Of a stretch of 64,000 nucleotides of DNA, positions 7,893 to 16,999 are shown in pieces. The DNA lies in assembly GCA_040222995.1 (NCBI GenBank), contig JAVKBW010000016.1:434001-498000 (forward strand), written 5' to 3'. The notes beneath the pieces were generated by a model. That model was not told the DNA's origin. It did no database searches and worked only from the letters and a program-made list of their open reading frames with translations. The stretch is from JAVKBW01 sp040222995. GTDB taxonomy: Bacteria; Pseudomonadota; Alphaproteobacteria; UBA8366; Aestuariispiraceae. Positions within the stretch are counted from its first letter, which is position 1. Each line of letters begins with the position of its first letter. The position numbers and the translations under genes were made by a program.

Positions 7893-9017
7893 ATGGATGC
7901 GTTCGACAAGATTAAAGACGATCTGATGAGCGGTAAAATAAGCCGCCGTCATGCAATGCAGTTGATGGCCGCGACAGGCGCCGTTGCCGTAACGGGCGCC
8001 ATGCCGTCCAGCCGGGCGAAGGCCGCAGCGGAAGATCATCCGATGTTCTTCACCTGGCCGGGGTACGATGACCTCAATTTTTACAAAGCCTATATCGAAA
8101 AACACGGCGGCGAGCCTCGTTTCAGCCTCTGGGGCGATGAAGAAGAAGGCGTGGCCAAGCTGGTTTCCGGGTTTTCGCCCGACCTGATTTTCCCGTGCGC
8201 CTACAAGATCAAGAAATGGTACGAGACCGGTCGCCTCGGCGCGATCGACACCAGCAGGCTCTCGGAATGGGACAACGTGTTTCCGGCGCTGCGCAAGATG
8301 GAAGGTGTTGAACAGGGCGGCAATGTCGTCTGGGTGCCGATCGACTGGGGTCAGACATCAGTTCTGTACCGCACCGATCTGGCGCCGGAATATGTCGACA
8401 ATGAGACCTGGGGTATCCTGTGGGATGAGAAGTACCAGGGCCGCGTCGCGGCTTTCGACAGCCTTGTCGATGCCGTTGTTGTCGGTGGTCTGATGGCCGG
8501 TATCGATAACATTTTCGACTACACGGATGATGCCGACCTGGAAGCGACCCGCGAATGGACACGCAAGCTGGTTCAGCAGGTTCGTTTCTTCTCCAACGAC
8601 CCGACGACGCTTGAACAGGCGCTGGCATCCGGTGAAGTCGTCGCAGCGACAACCTGGAATGAATCCCTTGTCCGGCTGAAGAAGCAGGGCCTGCCGGTTG
8701 CCTTTATGAGCCCGAAAGAAGGGGCCATGACCTGGGTCTGCGGTATGTCGATCATCAAGGACAGCCCGCTGGCGGACAAGGCGCACGATATGATCGACGC
8801 GATGATGCAGCCCGATGCGCGTGAATACGAAATGACCGAATTCGGATACGGATCTGCCGTTGAAACGCCGTACAAGACCATGGACAAGGCGGTTCTTGCG
8901 GAACTTGGGCACAGCGACAACCCGACGGACGCGTTGAATGTCGGTATCTTTCAGCTTGAACTGCAGGGTGAAGAGCGTCTTCAGGAAATGTTCGACGAGG
9001 CGAAGGCTGGTCTTTGA
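7893..9017 (+). CDS. polyamine-type ABC transporter substrate-binding protein (PotD family), Tat signal
   Basis: 374 residues from ATG 7893, preferred to the TTG at 7878 because GGGAG lies 8 bases upstream. The N-terminus carries a twin-arginine motif ISRRHAMQLMAA followed by a hydrophobic stretch and an AKAAA cleavage region, so export is probably by Tat. The mature protein has PotD-like features: MFFTWPGYDD, the binding-site region WVPIDWGQTSVLYRTD and NDPTTLEQALASGEV. It captures spermidine, putrescine or a related amine in the periplasm and passes it to the permeases encoded next. A stem-loop follows the gene. Confidence 0.88.
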   Translation: MDAFDKIKDDLMSGKISRRHAMQLMAATGAVAVTGAMPSSRAKAAAEDHPMFFTWPGYDDLNFYKAYIEKHGGEPRFSLWGDEEEGVAKLVSGFSPDLIFPCAYKIKKWYETGRLGAIDTSRLSEWDNVFPALRKMEGVEQGGNVVWVPIDWGQTSVLYRTDLAPEYVDNETWGILWDEKYQGRVAAFDSLVDAVVVGGLMAGIDNIFDYTDDADLEATREWTRKLVQQVRFFSNDPTTLEQALASGEVVAATTWNESLVRLKKQGLPVAFMSPKEGAMTWVCGMSIIKDSPLADKAHDMIDAMMQPDAREYEMTEFGYGSAVETPYKTMDKAVLAELGHSDNPTDALNVGIFQLELQGEERLQEMFDEAKAGL

Positions 9018-9037
9018 TCGGCCGTTGAACGCATGGA

Positions 9038-9067
9038 AGCCACCGGTAATACGTTTTGCCGGTGGCT
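9038..9067 (+). other. intercistronic stem-loop after the substrate-binding gene
   Basis: AGCCACCGG (9038-9046) pairs perfectly with CCGGTGGCT (9059-9067) around a 12-base loop. There is no T-run, so it probably protects the upstream mRNA end or partly attenuates transcription, letting the binding protein be made in excess over the membrane components. Confidence 0.5.
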
Positions 9068-9123
9068 GTCCTGCGTGAACCATTTTTCCGGATGGCCTGA
9101 CCCGGTCGAAGAGCGAAACGTAT

Positions 9124-10035
9124 ATGGCAGTAGAGACAGCAAAGACGGATAACACGCCGGCTTCGAGCGGCGGGTTCGCCGTCAGCGCCGAAACACGGCG
9201 GGGTTTCACCCTGCTGTCGCCAACGCTGACCCTGATGGTGGTGGCGCTCGGTTTTCCGATCGTGGTGCTGATCGGCCTCAGCTTCTGGACCCAGTCCGGC
9301 ATGCACATGACGCCGGACTTTTCCTGGATTAACTACGAAACCTTCTTTTCGAAAAAAATCTACCCGCTGATCCTGTGGCGGTCGATCCAGATTTCGGCGC
9401 TGGTCTCTCTCGTTACGATCCTGCTTGCCTATCCAGCGGCCTATTTCGTGGCCTTCAAGGTCAAGAAGCACAAGATCATCTGGCTTATCCTGATCACCCT
9501 GCCGTTCTGGACCAGCTATCTGCTGCGGGTTTTCGCCTGGAAAATCATTCTTGGCTACAATGGGGTCGTCAATTCCGGCCTTCTGAGCCTGGGAATAATC
9601 GATGAACCGCTGACCTTCATGCTTCACAATCTGGAAGCCGTGGTGATCACACTGGCTCATGCCTGGGCCGCCTTTGCCATTCTGCCAATTTACGTTTCGC
9701 TTGAAAAAATCGACCGGTCGCTGCTGGAAGCGGCAGCCGATCTGGGGGAAGGCCCGGTCGGCAGCTTTTTCAGGGTTACGCTGCCGCTGTCGCTGCCGGG
9801 GGTTATCGCGGCGCTGCTGCTGGTTTTCATTCCGACAGTCGGCGACTATGTCACGCCGAAACTGGTTGGCGGCAATACCGGCATCATGATCGGCAATATC
9901 GTTCAGTCTCAATTCGGCCGCGGAAACAACTGGCCGATGGGTGCGGCGATTTCCGTCGTATCGATGATCACCATCACGGGTGTCGTTTGCGGATTCCTGC
10001 TGTTGTTCTATCAGATCAAGAAGCGACTGGTATGA
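9124..10035 (+). CDS. polyamine-type ABC transporter permease (PotB family)
   Basis: 303 residues with about six membrane helices. PotB features are LPFWTSYLLRVFAWKIILG near residue 131 and the EAA loop EAAADLGEGPVGSFFRVTLPLSLPG near residues 203-227. A ~25-residue polar N-terminal tail precedes the first helix. It overlaps the next permease by ATGA (10032-10035). It forms the inner-membrane channel with the PotC-type partner. Confidence 0.92.
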   Translation: MAVETAKTDNTPASSGGFAVSAETRRGFTLLSPTLTLMVVALGFPIVVLIGLSFWTQSGMHMTPDFSWINYETFFSKKIYPLILWRSIQISALVSLVTILLAYPAAYFVAFKVKKHKIIWLILITLPFWTSYLLRVFAWKIILGYNGVVNSGLLSLGIIDEPLTFMLHNLEAVVITLAHAWAAFAILPIYVSLEKIDRSLLEAAADLGEGPVGSFFRVTLPLSLPGVIAALLLVFIPTVGDYVTPKLVGGNTGIMIGNIVQSQFGRGNNWPMGAAISVVSMITITGVVCGFLLLFYQIKKRLV

Positions 10036-10844
10036 GAATAGGCTCGAAAAAACTGCCGATCAGCGGCCTCGGCGCCTATACGGTGGTCTACCTGACATTT
10101 ATCTATTTGCCGGTTCTGTTTCTGCCGCTGTTTTCTTTCAATGACGGCATCTATGTGGCGTTTCCGCTTAAGGGTTTCACCCTTGAATGGTATGAAACGA
10201 TGTCTGAAAGCCAGGGTCTGCTTCTGGCATTCGAGAACAGTGTGAAAGTAGGCATTGCGGTGTCGATCATCAGCACCGTTTTCGGCACGCTGGCGGCCAA
10301 GGCCTTCACCCGGTACACGCTACCCTTCAACAGCATTATCAAAGGGTTTATCGCTGTTCCGCTGGTTATTCCGCTGATCATTCTGGGCATTTCCCTGATG
10401 GTTGTGCTCAACCAGGCCGGCATTGACCTGTCGCTTTTCACCATTGCGCTCGGCCATGTCGTGATCTGCGTACCGTTTTCGATGCTGGTGATGATGTCGC
10501 GCCTGGAAGGGTTCGACAAAGGACTGGAAGAGGCGGCGCAGGATCTGGGTGAAACACCGTGGATGACATTCTGGCGGGTGACGTTCCCGCTCGCCATGCC
10601 GGGCATCGTTGCAAGCCTGCTGCTGTGTTTCACAATATCATTCGACGAGTTTCTGCTCGCGTTCTTCCTCGCGGGCGATCAGGCGACATTGCCGGTTTAT
10701 ATATGGAGCCAGCTTCGGTTCCCCAACAAACTGCCCAGCGTTCTCGCATTGGGGTCGTGCATTCTGGTGGCCAGCGCCGTTATCGTCGTGCTGGCGGAAC
10801 TGGTCAGGAGACTGGGTGTTCAGGCGCCCAAAGAGGGACAATAA
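10032..10844 (+). CDS. polyamine-type ABC transporter permease (PotC family)
   Basis: 270 residues from ATG 10032, which overlaps the upstream stop; a longer reading from 9987 is only the extension of the frame into the previous gene. PotC features: YLPVLFLPLFSFNDG in the first helix, the periplasmic GFTLEWYETM and the EAA loop EEAAQDLGETPWMTFWRVTFPLAMPG, followed by SFDEFLLAFFLAG. It pairs with the PotB-type permease. Confidence 0.92.
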   Translation: MRIGSKKLPISGLGAYTVVYLTFIYLPVLFLPLFSFNDGIYVAFPLKGFTLEWYETMSESQGLLLAFENSVKVGIAVSIISTVFGTLAAKAFTRYTLPFNSIIKGFIAVPLVIPLIILGISLMVVLNQAGIDLSLFTIALGHVVICVPFSMLVMMSRLEGFDKGLEEAAQDLGETPWMTFWRVTFPLAMPGIVASLLLCFTISFDEFLLAFFLAGDQATLPVYIWSQLRFPNKLPSVLALGSCILVASAVIVVLAELVRRLGVQAPKEGQ

Positions 10845-10847
10845 GCT

Positions 10848-11945
10848 ATGAGTGATTCCAGTTTCATCTCCATTCAGAACGCGGCCAAGCATTTCGGGCC
10901 TGTAAAGGCCGTTGACGACGTTTCTTTCAATATCGCGCGGGGTGAATTCTTTTCCCTGCTCGGTCCGTCCGGCTGCGGCAAGACGACATTGATGCGGATG
11001 ATTGCCGGCTTTGAAGAGGCGACGCATGGCGAAGTGTTCATCGACGGTCAGCCGATGGGCCGCATTCCGCCGCACAAGCGTCCGGTAAACATGGTGTTCC
11101 AGAACTATGCGATCTTTCCGCATCTGACGGTGCGCCAGAACATTGCCTTCGGCCTTCGCAAGGACAATCTGCAGAAAACCGAAATCAACGATCGTGTCGA
11201 CGAAGCGCTGGAAATGATCAAGTTGTCCGGCTACGGCGAGCGTGGCGCGACCCAGCTTTCGGGTGGGCAGCGCCAGCGGGTCGCGCTTGCCCGTGCCCTG
11301 ATCAAAAAGCCCAAGGTGCTTTTGCTGGACGAGCCGCTCGGCGCGCTGGACAAGAAACTCCGCGAGCAGATGCAGCTTGAGTTGCGCGCGCTGCAGAAAA
11401 GCGTCGGTATCACCTTCATCTTCGTTACCCACGATCAGGAAGAAGCGATGACGATGTCTGACCGCATCGCTGTGATGTCTGACGGCAAGGCGCTCGAGAT
11501 TGACAGTCCGGCCGCTTTGTACGAGAAGCCGAAAACGCGGTTCGTTGCGGACTTCCTGGGATCGATGAACTTTTTCGATGGAACGGTGAAAAGCGTCGAG
11601 GGCAGCAACGCCGTCGTCGAGACGAAGCAGGCCGGGCCGGTTACAATTCGCAACGCGGCGTACCAGCCGGCAGTCGGCGCCAATGTGATTGTCGCTGTCA
11701 GGCCGGAAAATGTACTGGTTTCCGAAACGGAGCCGCAGAATACGGAAAACAGGGTTCGGGGAAAGATCAACGCCGCCGCTTATCTGGGTGACCGGTCTCA
11801 CATATACGTTTCGGTCGACGGGGGCGACGATCCGATTCTGACGCTTATGCAGAACCTTGGCGGCGCGGCGTCGCGTATGGGCGGAGAGCAGAACGATGTC
11901 TGGCTGCACTGGGCGGAGGACGCCGCCATTTTGCTGCCGGAATGA
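10848..11945 (+). CDS. polyamine-type ABC transporter ATP-binding protein (PotA family)
   Basis: 365 residues: ABC domain (residues ~1-235) and C-terminal TOBE domain (~280-360). Walker A is GPSGCGKTT, the signature LSGGQRQRVALARAL, Walker B VLLLDEPLGALD, and the switch His is in THDQEEAMTMSD. Length and TOBE domain match PotA. It closes the transporter part of the operon three bases after the PotC-type permease stop. Confidence 0.93.
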   Translation: MSDSSFISIQNAAKHFGPVKAVDDVSFNIARGEFFSLLGPSGCGKTTLMRMIAGFEEATHGEVFIDGQPMGRIPPHKRPVNMVFQNYAIFPHLTVRQNIAFGLRKDNLQKTEINDRVDEALEMIKLSGYGERGATQLSGGQRQRVALARALIKKPKVLLLDEPLGALDKKLREQMQLELRALQKSVGITFIFVTHDQEEAMTMSDRIAVMSDGKALEIDSPAALYEKPKTRFVADFLGSMNFFDGTVKSVEGSNAVVETKQAGPVTIRNAAYQPAVGANVIVAVRPENVLVSETEPQNTENRVRGKINAAAYLGDRSHIYVSVDGGDDPILTLMQNLGGAASRMGGEQNDVWLHWAEDAAILLPE

Positions 11946-11964
11946 CAATGGTAATGGTGATGTC

Positions 11965-12147
11965 ATGAACAGGAAACTGGCCGGCCCCTTAATCGCTGTG
12001 CTGGGTTTCGGCATCGTTGCCGGGGCGGGGGTGTACGCATTCGAAAAATATAAGGAGCAGCAGGCGTTCGAAGCTTTGCTGAAGGACTGCGGTTCCTGCG
12101 CCAACAGGCATTCGGCCCATCTGCGCAACAAGGCCTTGGAGGAATAG
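11965..12147 (+). CDS. small single-pass membrane protein with a CxxC motif
   Basis: 60 residues from ATG 11965, 19 bases after the ATPase stop. A single hydrophobic helix (about residues 6-25, GPLIAVLGFGIVAGAGVYAF) is followed by a charged stretch and DCGSCANRHSAHLRNK, a CxxC with two nearby His. This is not a haem CxxCH motif but could bind a metal or form a disulfide on the periplasmic side. Codon pattern and position between transporter and aminotransferase support a real gene. Function unknown. Confidence 0.55.
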   Translation: MNRKLAGPLIAVLGFGIVAGAGVYAFEKYKEQQAFEALLKDCGSCANRHSAHLRNKALEE

Positions 12148-12225
12148 GCCGGGACAGGCGAACTGACACTTGAATCTCAGGACAAACAGAACTGACCGGC
12201 AGGACCGGATACAGGGAGGAAAGTC

Positions 12226-13629
12226 ATGGAAAGCAACTTCAACTACGATACCAAGGACATCTGGCAAAAGGACAAGGATCACCACGTTCATCCCTGGACG
12301 GATTTTGCCGATTTCAAGGAAAAGGGATCGATGGTGGTCGCCGAGGCCGAGGGTGCGTATGTCTTCGATTCAGATGGCAATCGCTATCTGGACGGTATTG
12401 CCGGCCTGTGGTGCGTCAATGTCGGTTACGGACGTGACGAGATCGCCCAGGCCATGGCGGATCAGGCGCGGCGGATGGTGTACTATTCATCCTTCGGGGC
12501 GCATACATCCGTGCCGGCGGCTGAACTTTCAGCCAAGGTCTGCGAGCTTGCGCCCGACAACCTCAATCATGTCCTTTTCGGAACCGGCGGGTCGATGGCC
12601 AACGATTCCGCGATCCGGATTATCCATTTCTATTTCAACCGGTTGGGAAAACCGACGAAGAAAAAGATCATTACCCGCAAGGAGGGGTATCACGGCAGCA
12701 CCTATATGGCGATGTCGCTGACTGGCGTAGAATTCGATCACCAGGGGTTCGACATTATCGGCGAGGAACTGATTGCGCGGATTTCGACGCCGACCATGTA
12801 TCGGCGGCCGGACGGGATGAGCGAGTCGGAATATCTAGAGCATCTTGCAAAGGAATTCGAGGACAAGATCATCGAACTCGGGCCGGACAATGTCGCGGCC
12901 TTTATCGCCGAGCCGATCATGGGGGCCGGCGGCGTGAATGTGGCGCCGAAAGGCTATCACAAGCGCATGTTCGATATATGCAAGAAGTACGACATGATTT
13001 ACATCTCGGATGAAGTGGTGACGGCGTTCGGTCGCCTCGGCCACTTTTTCGCATCCGAGGACGTGTTCGGCATCAAGCCGGATATCATTACCTGCGCGAA
13101 AGGTTTCTCGTCTGCATACGCACCGCTATCCGGTACGCTGGTATCTGACGAGTTCTACGATGTGATCAGCGTACCGCAGGCTGAAGGAGCGATGTTCACG
13201 CATGGTTTCACCTATTCCGGTCACCCGGTATGCTGCGCTGCCGGCCTGAAGAATATCGAGATCATGGAGCGCGAGGATATCTGCGGTCATATCCGCAATG
13301 TCGGGCCGTATCTTGAAGAACGGCTTTCCACATTGTCTGACCTCGAAATTGTCGGCGATGTTCGGGGCAGCCACTTCATGATGTGCGTTGAAAACGTCGC
13401 CAACAAGGAAACCAAGGAACTGTTTCCGGGCGATGTGGCTATCGGCAACCGTATTGCTGATGCCAGTCAGAAACGCGGCGTTCTGGTGCGCCCGATTGCT
13501 CATCTGAACGTGTTGTCGCCGCCGCTGATCCTGTCCAAGGCGGAAATCGACCACATGGTTGCCGTATTGCGGGAAGGCATCGAGGAGGTACAGCAGGACC
13601 TGAAAAAAGAAGGGTTGTGTGGCGGATAA
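12226..13629 (+). CDS. class-III PLP aminotransferase (putrescine/omega-amino acid:pyruvate type)
   Basis: 467 residues, the usual size for omega-aminotransferases. Fold-type I class-III landmarks are YLDGIAGLWCVNVGYGRDEIA (N-terminal), FGTGGSMANDSAIR (phosphate binding), YHGSTYMAMSLTG, the PLP Asp in YISDEVVTAFGRLG and the Schiff-base Lys in TCAKGFSSAYAPLSG. The family includes putrescine-pyruvate (SpuC-like), beta-alanine and taurine transaminases. Position directly behind a polyamine importer favours a diamine or monoamine donor with pyruvate as acceptor, yielding an aldehyde and alanine; that is inference. Strong ribosome-binding site GGAGG about ten bases before the ATG. Confidence 0.88.
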   Translation: MESNFNYDTKDIWQKDKDHHVHPWTDFADFKEKGSMVVAEAEGAYVFDSDGNRYLDGIAGLWCVNVGYGRDEIAQAMADQARRMVYYSSFGAHTSVPAAELSAKVCELAPDNLNHVLFGTGGSMANDSAIRIIHFYFNRLGKPTKKKIITRKEGYHGSTYMAMSLTGVEFDHQGFDIIGEELIARISTPTMYRRPDGMSESEYLEHLAKEFEDKIIELGPDNVAAFIAEPIMGAGGVNVAPKGYHKRMFDICKKYDMIYISDEVVTAFGRLGHFFASEDVFGIKPDIITCAKGFSSAYAPLSGTLVSDEFYDVISVPQAEGAMFTHGFTYSGHPVCCAAGLKNIEIMEREDICGHIRNVGPYLEERLSTLSDLEIVGDVRGSHFMMCVENVANKETKELFPGDVAIGNRIADASQKRGVLVRPIAHLNVLSPPLILSKAEIDHMVAVLREGIEEVQQDLKKEGLCGG

Positions 13630-13668
13630 GGTTTCCTCGTCCGATATTCTGATACAGGAGCAGTAATC

Positions 13669-14589
13669 ATGGAAGCGCAAGCCAGCCAGTCCGGATTCAA
13701 TGAATGGACTATCCCCTGGGAAGCACCGGACTGTGAGGAGATCGATCAACTGAAGGCGGGGCGGTTTCAGCCGCCTGATTACGAATTGTCGCCGCAGGAT
13801 ATCGAAACCTATCAACGTGACGGCGTGGTGTTTCTGAAAGGCGCCTTTGCCGATTGGGTGGACCCGCTTCGCGCCGGGTTGTCCCGCAATGTCGCAAACC
13901 CGGACAGTTATCGGTTTCCGGCGGAAAGTACCAACCCGGGTGAGCCCGGTCGTTTCTTCGATTCCTACTGCAACTGGCCCCTGATACCGGAATACCGGGA
14001 TTTCGTTTTCCATTCGCCGGCAGCCTCAATTGCCGGTCAGGCGATGCAGGCGTCGCAGGCGCAGTTTTTTCACGAACATGCCTTCATGAAGGAACCCGGC
14101 ACGCAGAAGGCGACACCCTGGCACCAGGATATGCCGTATTATTGTGTAACGGGAGAACAAACCTGCTCCGTCTATGTGGCGCTGGATCAGGTCGATATCG
14201 ATCTTTCCGTCAAGTATGTTAAAGGTTCGCATCTTTGGGGGAAGCTGTATCATCCGAAAGTCTGGCTGGACGGTGAGGATTTCAACACCGTGGATGAAAC
14301 GATGGAGCCGGTGCCGGACATCGGCGGAAATCTTGATCAGTACGATATTGCAAGCTGGGCACTAGAGCCTGGCGATACGATCCTGTTTACCTTCCGCACC
14401 TTGCACGGTACGTCGGACGGCGTCATGCGCAAAGGCAGAAGCGCCTTCTCCACGCGCTGGATGGGCGATGATGTTCGCTATTGCGATCGGCCCGGTGAAA
14501 CGACGTCGCCCCCCTATGAGGCTCACGGCATGCGCGAAGGCGACAGGATGAGGGAAGACTGGTTTCCTGTGGTCTGGCGAAGGGCCTGA
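13669..14589 (+). CDS. phytanoyl-CoA dioxygenase (PhyH) family Fe(II)/2-oxoglutarate oxygenase
   Basis: 306 residues. The iron facial triad is visible as HQD in TPWHQDMPYY (about residues 145-147) and the distal His in RTLHGTSDG; STRWMGDD downstream supplies the Arg that usually binds 2-oxoglutarate. The family hydroxylates diverse small molecules, not only phytanoyl-CoA. The gene lies 39 bases after the aminotransferase and is probably co-transcribed, so an amine or its oxidised product is a likely substrate class. Exact substrate unknown. Confidence 0.85.
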   Translation: MEAQASQSGFNEWTIPWEAPDCEEIDQLKAGRFQPPDYELSPQDIETYQRDGVVFLKGAFADWVDPLRAGLSRNVANPDSYRFPAESTNPGEPGRFFDSYCNWPLIPEYRDFVFHSPAASIAGQAMQASQAQFFHEHAFMKEPGTQKATPWHQDMPYYCVTGEQTCSVYVALDQVDIDLSVKYVKGSHLWGKLYHPKVWLDGEDFNTVDETMEPVPDIGGNLDQYDIASWALEPGDTILFTFRTLHGTSDGVMRKGRSAFSTRWMGDDVRYCDRPGETTSPPYEAHGMREGDRMREDWFPVVWRRA

Positions 14590-14713
14590 CTCTCAAAATC
14601 ACCCGTACGTCGAAAAATTCGACGAATCTGGCGAAAACTTTGCAATATGTCGAGCGGTTGTCTCGAAGAATCCGGCTGTAATTTTCATGACAAAGCCGCT
14701 GGAGAAACCGGAC

Positions 14714-15754
14714 ATGCAATTCCAACTCGCCATCAATATGGAACGGATCGACGACAGCATCGACATGCGCGATGTCGCCAGACACACGCTGGAAATGGTG
14801 CAGATGGCCGATGCCGGCGGGTTCGATCTCGTCTGGGCTGCGGAACATCATGCGCTGGAAATGACCATTGCGCCGAACCCGTTTCAACTGCTGACCTGGT
14901 GGGGCGAACATACCGACCGCATTCGGCTGGGAACGGCCGTCTGCGTCGCCGCCTACTGGCATCCGATCCGGCTGGCCGGTGAGGCGGCGATGACCGACCT
15001 GCTGACCGGCGGCCGGCTGGATTTCGGTATAGGTTCCGGCGCATATCAGCGCGAATTCGACCGCATGCATCCGGGTCTGAAACAGTCCGACGGATGGCGC
15101 TATATGCACGAAATGCTGCCGGCGCTTAAGGGGCTCTGGCAAGGCGACTACGAACACGATGGCGAATTCTGGTCTTTCCCGACCTCGACATCGGTGCCGA
15201 AGCCTCTGCAAAAGCCGTATCCGCGTCTTTGGACTGCGGCACGGGCGCCGATCACCTACGATTTCGCGGTTGCGAATGAAATCAATATCACCTCCTGGCC
15301 GCTGACCCGCCCGATGTCGGAAGCCGAACTGTATAAACAGCGGCTCGATGACGCGATGGCCAATAATCCCGGCAGACCACGCCCGACCTTTGCGATGATG
15401 CGCCATACGGCGCTGTACGGCCGCAAGGAAGACTGGATGGTGCCGGTTCGCGCGGCGCAGCGGCAGCTTTCGCAATTTGAAAACCTGTTCAAGAATCTTG
15501 GCGATGTCGAAAACGGATTCCCGAAATCGGCGGAATTCGGCGAGCTGGAAAACCGCGATGAATACAACCCGGAAATGCTGACCGAAAATCTGATGTTCGG
15601 CACGCCGGATCAGGTGATTGAAAAGCTGCGCCGGTATGAAGATCTCGGCGTCGATGCTTTCATCTACTATGCAAGCCTTGGTCTCGGTCAGGCGGAACAG
15701 AAGCGGTCGCTGGAACTGTTCGTGAATGAAGTCATGCCGGCCTTTAACTCGTGA
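14714..15754 (+). CDS. LLM-class flavin-dependent monooxygenase (bacterial luciferase-like)
   Basis: About 346 residues from ATG 14714, chosen because GGAG at 14701-14704 precedes it by nine bases; ATG 14687 would add nine residues without a clear binding site. TIM-barrel luciferase-like features: FDLVWAAEHHALEM near the N-terminus, DRIRLGTAVCVAAYWHP, GRLDFGIGSGAYQREF and the C-terminal FGTPDQVIEKLRRYEDLGVDAF. Such enzymes use FMNH2 supplied by a separate reductase, and a flavin reductase gene lies three genes downstream. It differs from RutA in its N-terminus, so pyrimidines are not the obvious substrate. Confidence 0.88.
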   Translation: MQFQLAINMERIDDSIDMRDVARHTLEMVQMADAGGFDLVWAAEHHALEMTIAPNPFQLLTWWGEHTDRIRLGTAVCVAAYWHPIRLAGEAAMTDLLTGGRLDFGIGSGAYQREFDRMHPGLKQSDGWRYMHEMLPALKGLWQGDYEHDGEFWSFPTSTSVPKPLQKPYPRLWTAARAPITYDFAVANEINITSWPLTRPMSEAELYKQRLDDAMANNPGRPRPTFAMMRHTALYGRKEDWMVPVRAAQRQLSQFENLFKNLGDVENGFPKSAEFGELENRDEYNPEMLTENLMFGTPDQVIEKLRRYEDLGVDAFIYYASLGLGQAEQKRSLELFVNEVMPAFNS

Positions 15755-15789
15755 TATCGGCCTGACCGGAACCGGCGGGAGACGATGGA

Positions 15790-16185
15790 ATGACGAAAAA
15801 GAAACAGGTGATCGGCGATCCGGTGGTCATCGGCGGGCGGCAATTGTCGTTGTCGCGGGCCATGAGGGCCGGAGATTTCGTTTATCTGACAGGTCAGGTG
15901 CCCTTCAAGGACGGGCAGGTGATGACAACCGGCACGGTTGAGGAACAGACGCATGCTGTTTTGACAGATATCCGGAAAACGCTGGCCGAGGCCAGATGCG
16001 ATCTGAGCGACGTGGTGAAGGCCATGGTCTGGTTGCGCGAACGGTCGGATTTCACCGGTTTCGATTCTGTCTACGCCGAATATTTTCCGACCGATCCGCC
16101 GGCGCGCTCCGCGGTGTTGAGCGAATTACTGGTCGATATCCGGGTCGAGGTTGAAGTCGTCGCCTACAAGCCGGAGTCGGATTAA
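15790..16185 (+). CDS. RidA-family enamine/imine deaminase (RutC-like position)
   Basis: 131 residues. Rid motifs: FVYLTGQVPF, EQTHAVLTDIRKTLAEARCDLSDVVKAMVWL, and PPARSAVLSELLVDIRVEVEVVAY, which keeps the Arg expected for enamine/imine hydrolysis. It is 35 bases downstream of the LLM monooxygenase and one base upstream of the hydrolase, the same A-C-D order as rutA, rutC, rutD. It probably hydrolyses a reactive enamine or imine intermediate made by the monooxygenase. Confidence 0.87.
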   Translation: MTKKKQVIGDPVVIGGRQLSLSRAMRAGDFVYLTGQVPFKDGQVMTTGTVEEQTHAVLTDIRKTLAEARCDLSDVVKAMVWLRERSDFTGFDSVYAEYFPTDPPARSAVLSELLVDIRVEVEVVAYKPESD

Positions 16186-16186
16186 C

Positions 16187-16999
16187 ATGTCTGAAACGGC
16201 CCCGGACGGCACGGTCTATACAGTCACAGGCAATCCAGACGGGGCGGCGGTGGTTCTTGTCCACGGCCTCGGCATGAACCACGCCATGTGGCAGTGGCAA
16301 CAGCCTGCGCTTGAGAAAGACTACAAGGTTGTCGCCTACGATCTTGTCGGGCACGGGGCGACACCGCCCGACGATGCGCCGTCGCTGACACGCTTTGCCA
16401 TTCAGTTGCGTGATCTGATCGACCATCTGGGCCTGAAATCGGTCGCGGTGATCGGCTTTTCATTGGGCGGCATGATCGTCCGCCGTTTCGCGATGGATTT
16501 CCCCGACCGGCTCTGGGCGATCGGTATCCTGCATTCGGCGCATCAGAGGTTGGGCCAGGAACCGGACGATGTGAAAAAGCGGGTGGATCTTGTTCGCCGG
16601 GAAGGGCCGCAGGCAACGGTCGAGGTTGCCCTGCAAAGATGGCTGACGGATGACTATCGGGCCGCAAATCCGGATGTGACGAAAATGATCCGGCAATGGA
16701 TTCTGGCAAACGATCACAAGGTCTATCCCGGAAACTATCAGGTTTTGCTGGATGGCGTTGACGAGTTGGTTGCGCCGGACCCGCCGATCGACTGCCCGGC
16801 TTTGGTCGTTACCGGTACGGACGATCCGGGTCAAACGCCGGCCATGTCTGAACGGATATCGGCGGAAATCTCCGGCTCGACCCTCGCAGTCCTTCCAGGG
16901 CTTCGTCATATGGGGTTTGTCGAACAGCCGGGTGTGTACAATACCCTGATACTGGATTTTCTTGCTGACGCGGAAACGCATCGAGGCAACGGTGGCTGA
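16187..16999 (+). CDS. alpha/beta hydrolase (RutD / 3-oxoadipate enol-lactonase-like)
   Basis: 270 residues from ATG 16187, one base after the RidA stop. The oxyanion-hole motif is VHGLGMNHAMWQWQ, the nucleophile elbow GFSLGGM (Ser), the acid is probably the Asp in VTGTDDPG and the base His is in LPGLRHMGFVEQP. This is the PcaD/RutD type of small cytosolic hydrolase. In the Rut pathway RutD speeds carbamate or amide hydrolysis after ring opening; here the substrate is unknown but should be the RidA product. Its end overlaps the start of the flavin reductase. Confidence 0.88.
   Translation: MSETAPDGTVYTVTGNPDGAAVVLVHGLGMNHAMWQWQQPALEKDYKVVAYDLVGHGATPPDDAPSLTRFAIQLRDLIDHLGLKSVAVIGFSLGGMIVRRFAMDFPDRLWAIGILHSAHQRLGQEPDDVKKRVDLVRREGPQATVEVALQRWLTDDYRAANPDVTKMIRQWILANDHKVYPGNYQVLLDGVDELVAPDPPIDCPALVVTGTDDPGQTPAMSERISAEISGSTLAVLPGLRHMGFVEQPGVYNTLILDFLADAETHRGNGG

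Noticed and set aside
8755..9912. Long minus-strand open frame opposite the PotD/PotB-type genes
   Set aside because: Antisense to two convincing genes, with Arg/Gln/Asp-rich low-complexity composition and no family features.
10638..12131. Long minus-strand open frame (497 residues) opposite the PotA-type ATPase
   Set aside because: It lies antisense to a clear ABC ATPase, has no ribosome-binding site and shows the biased composition of a shadow frame in high-GC DNA.
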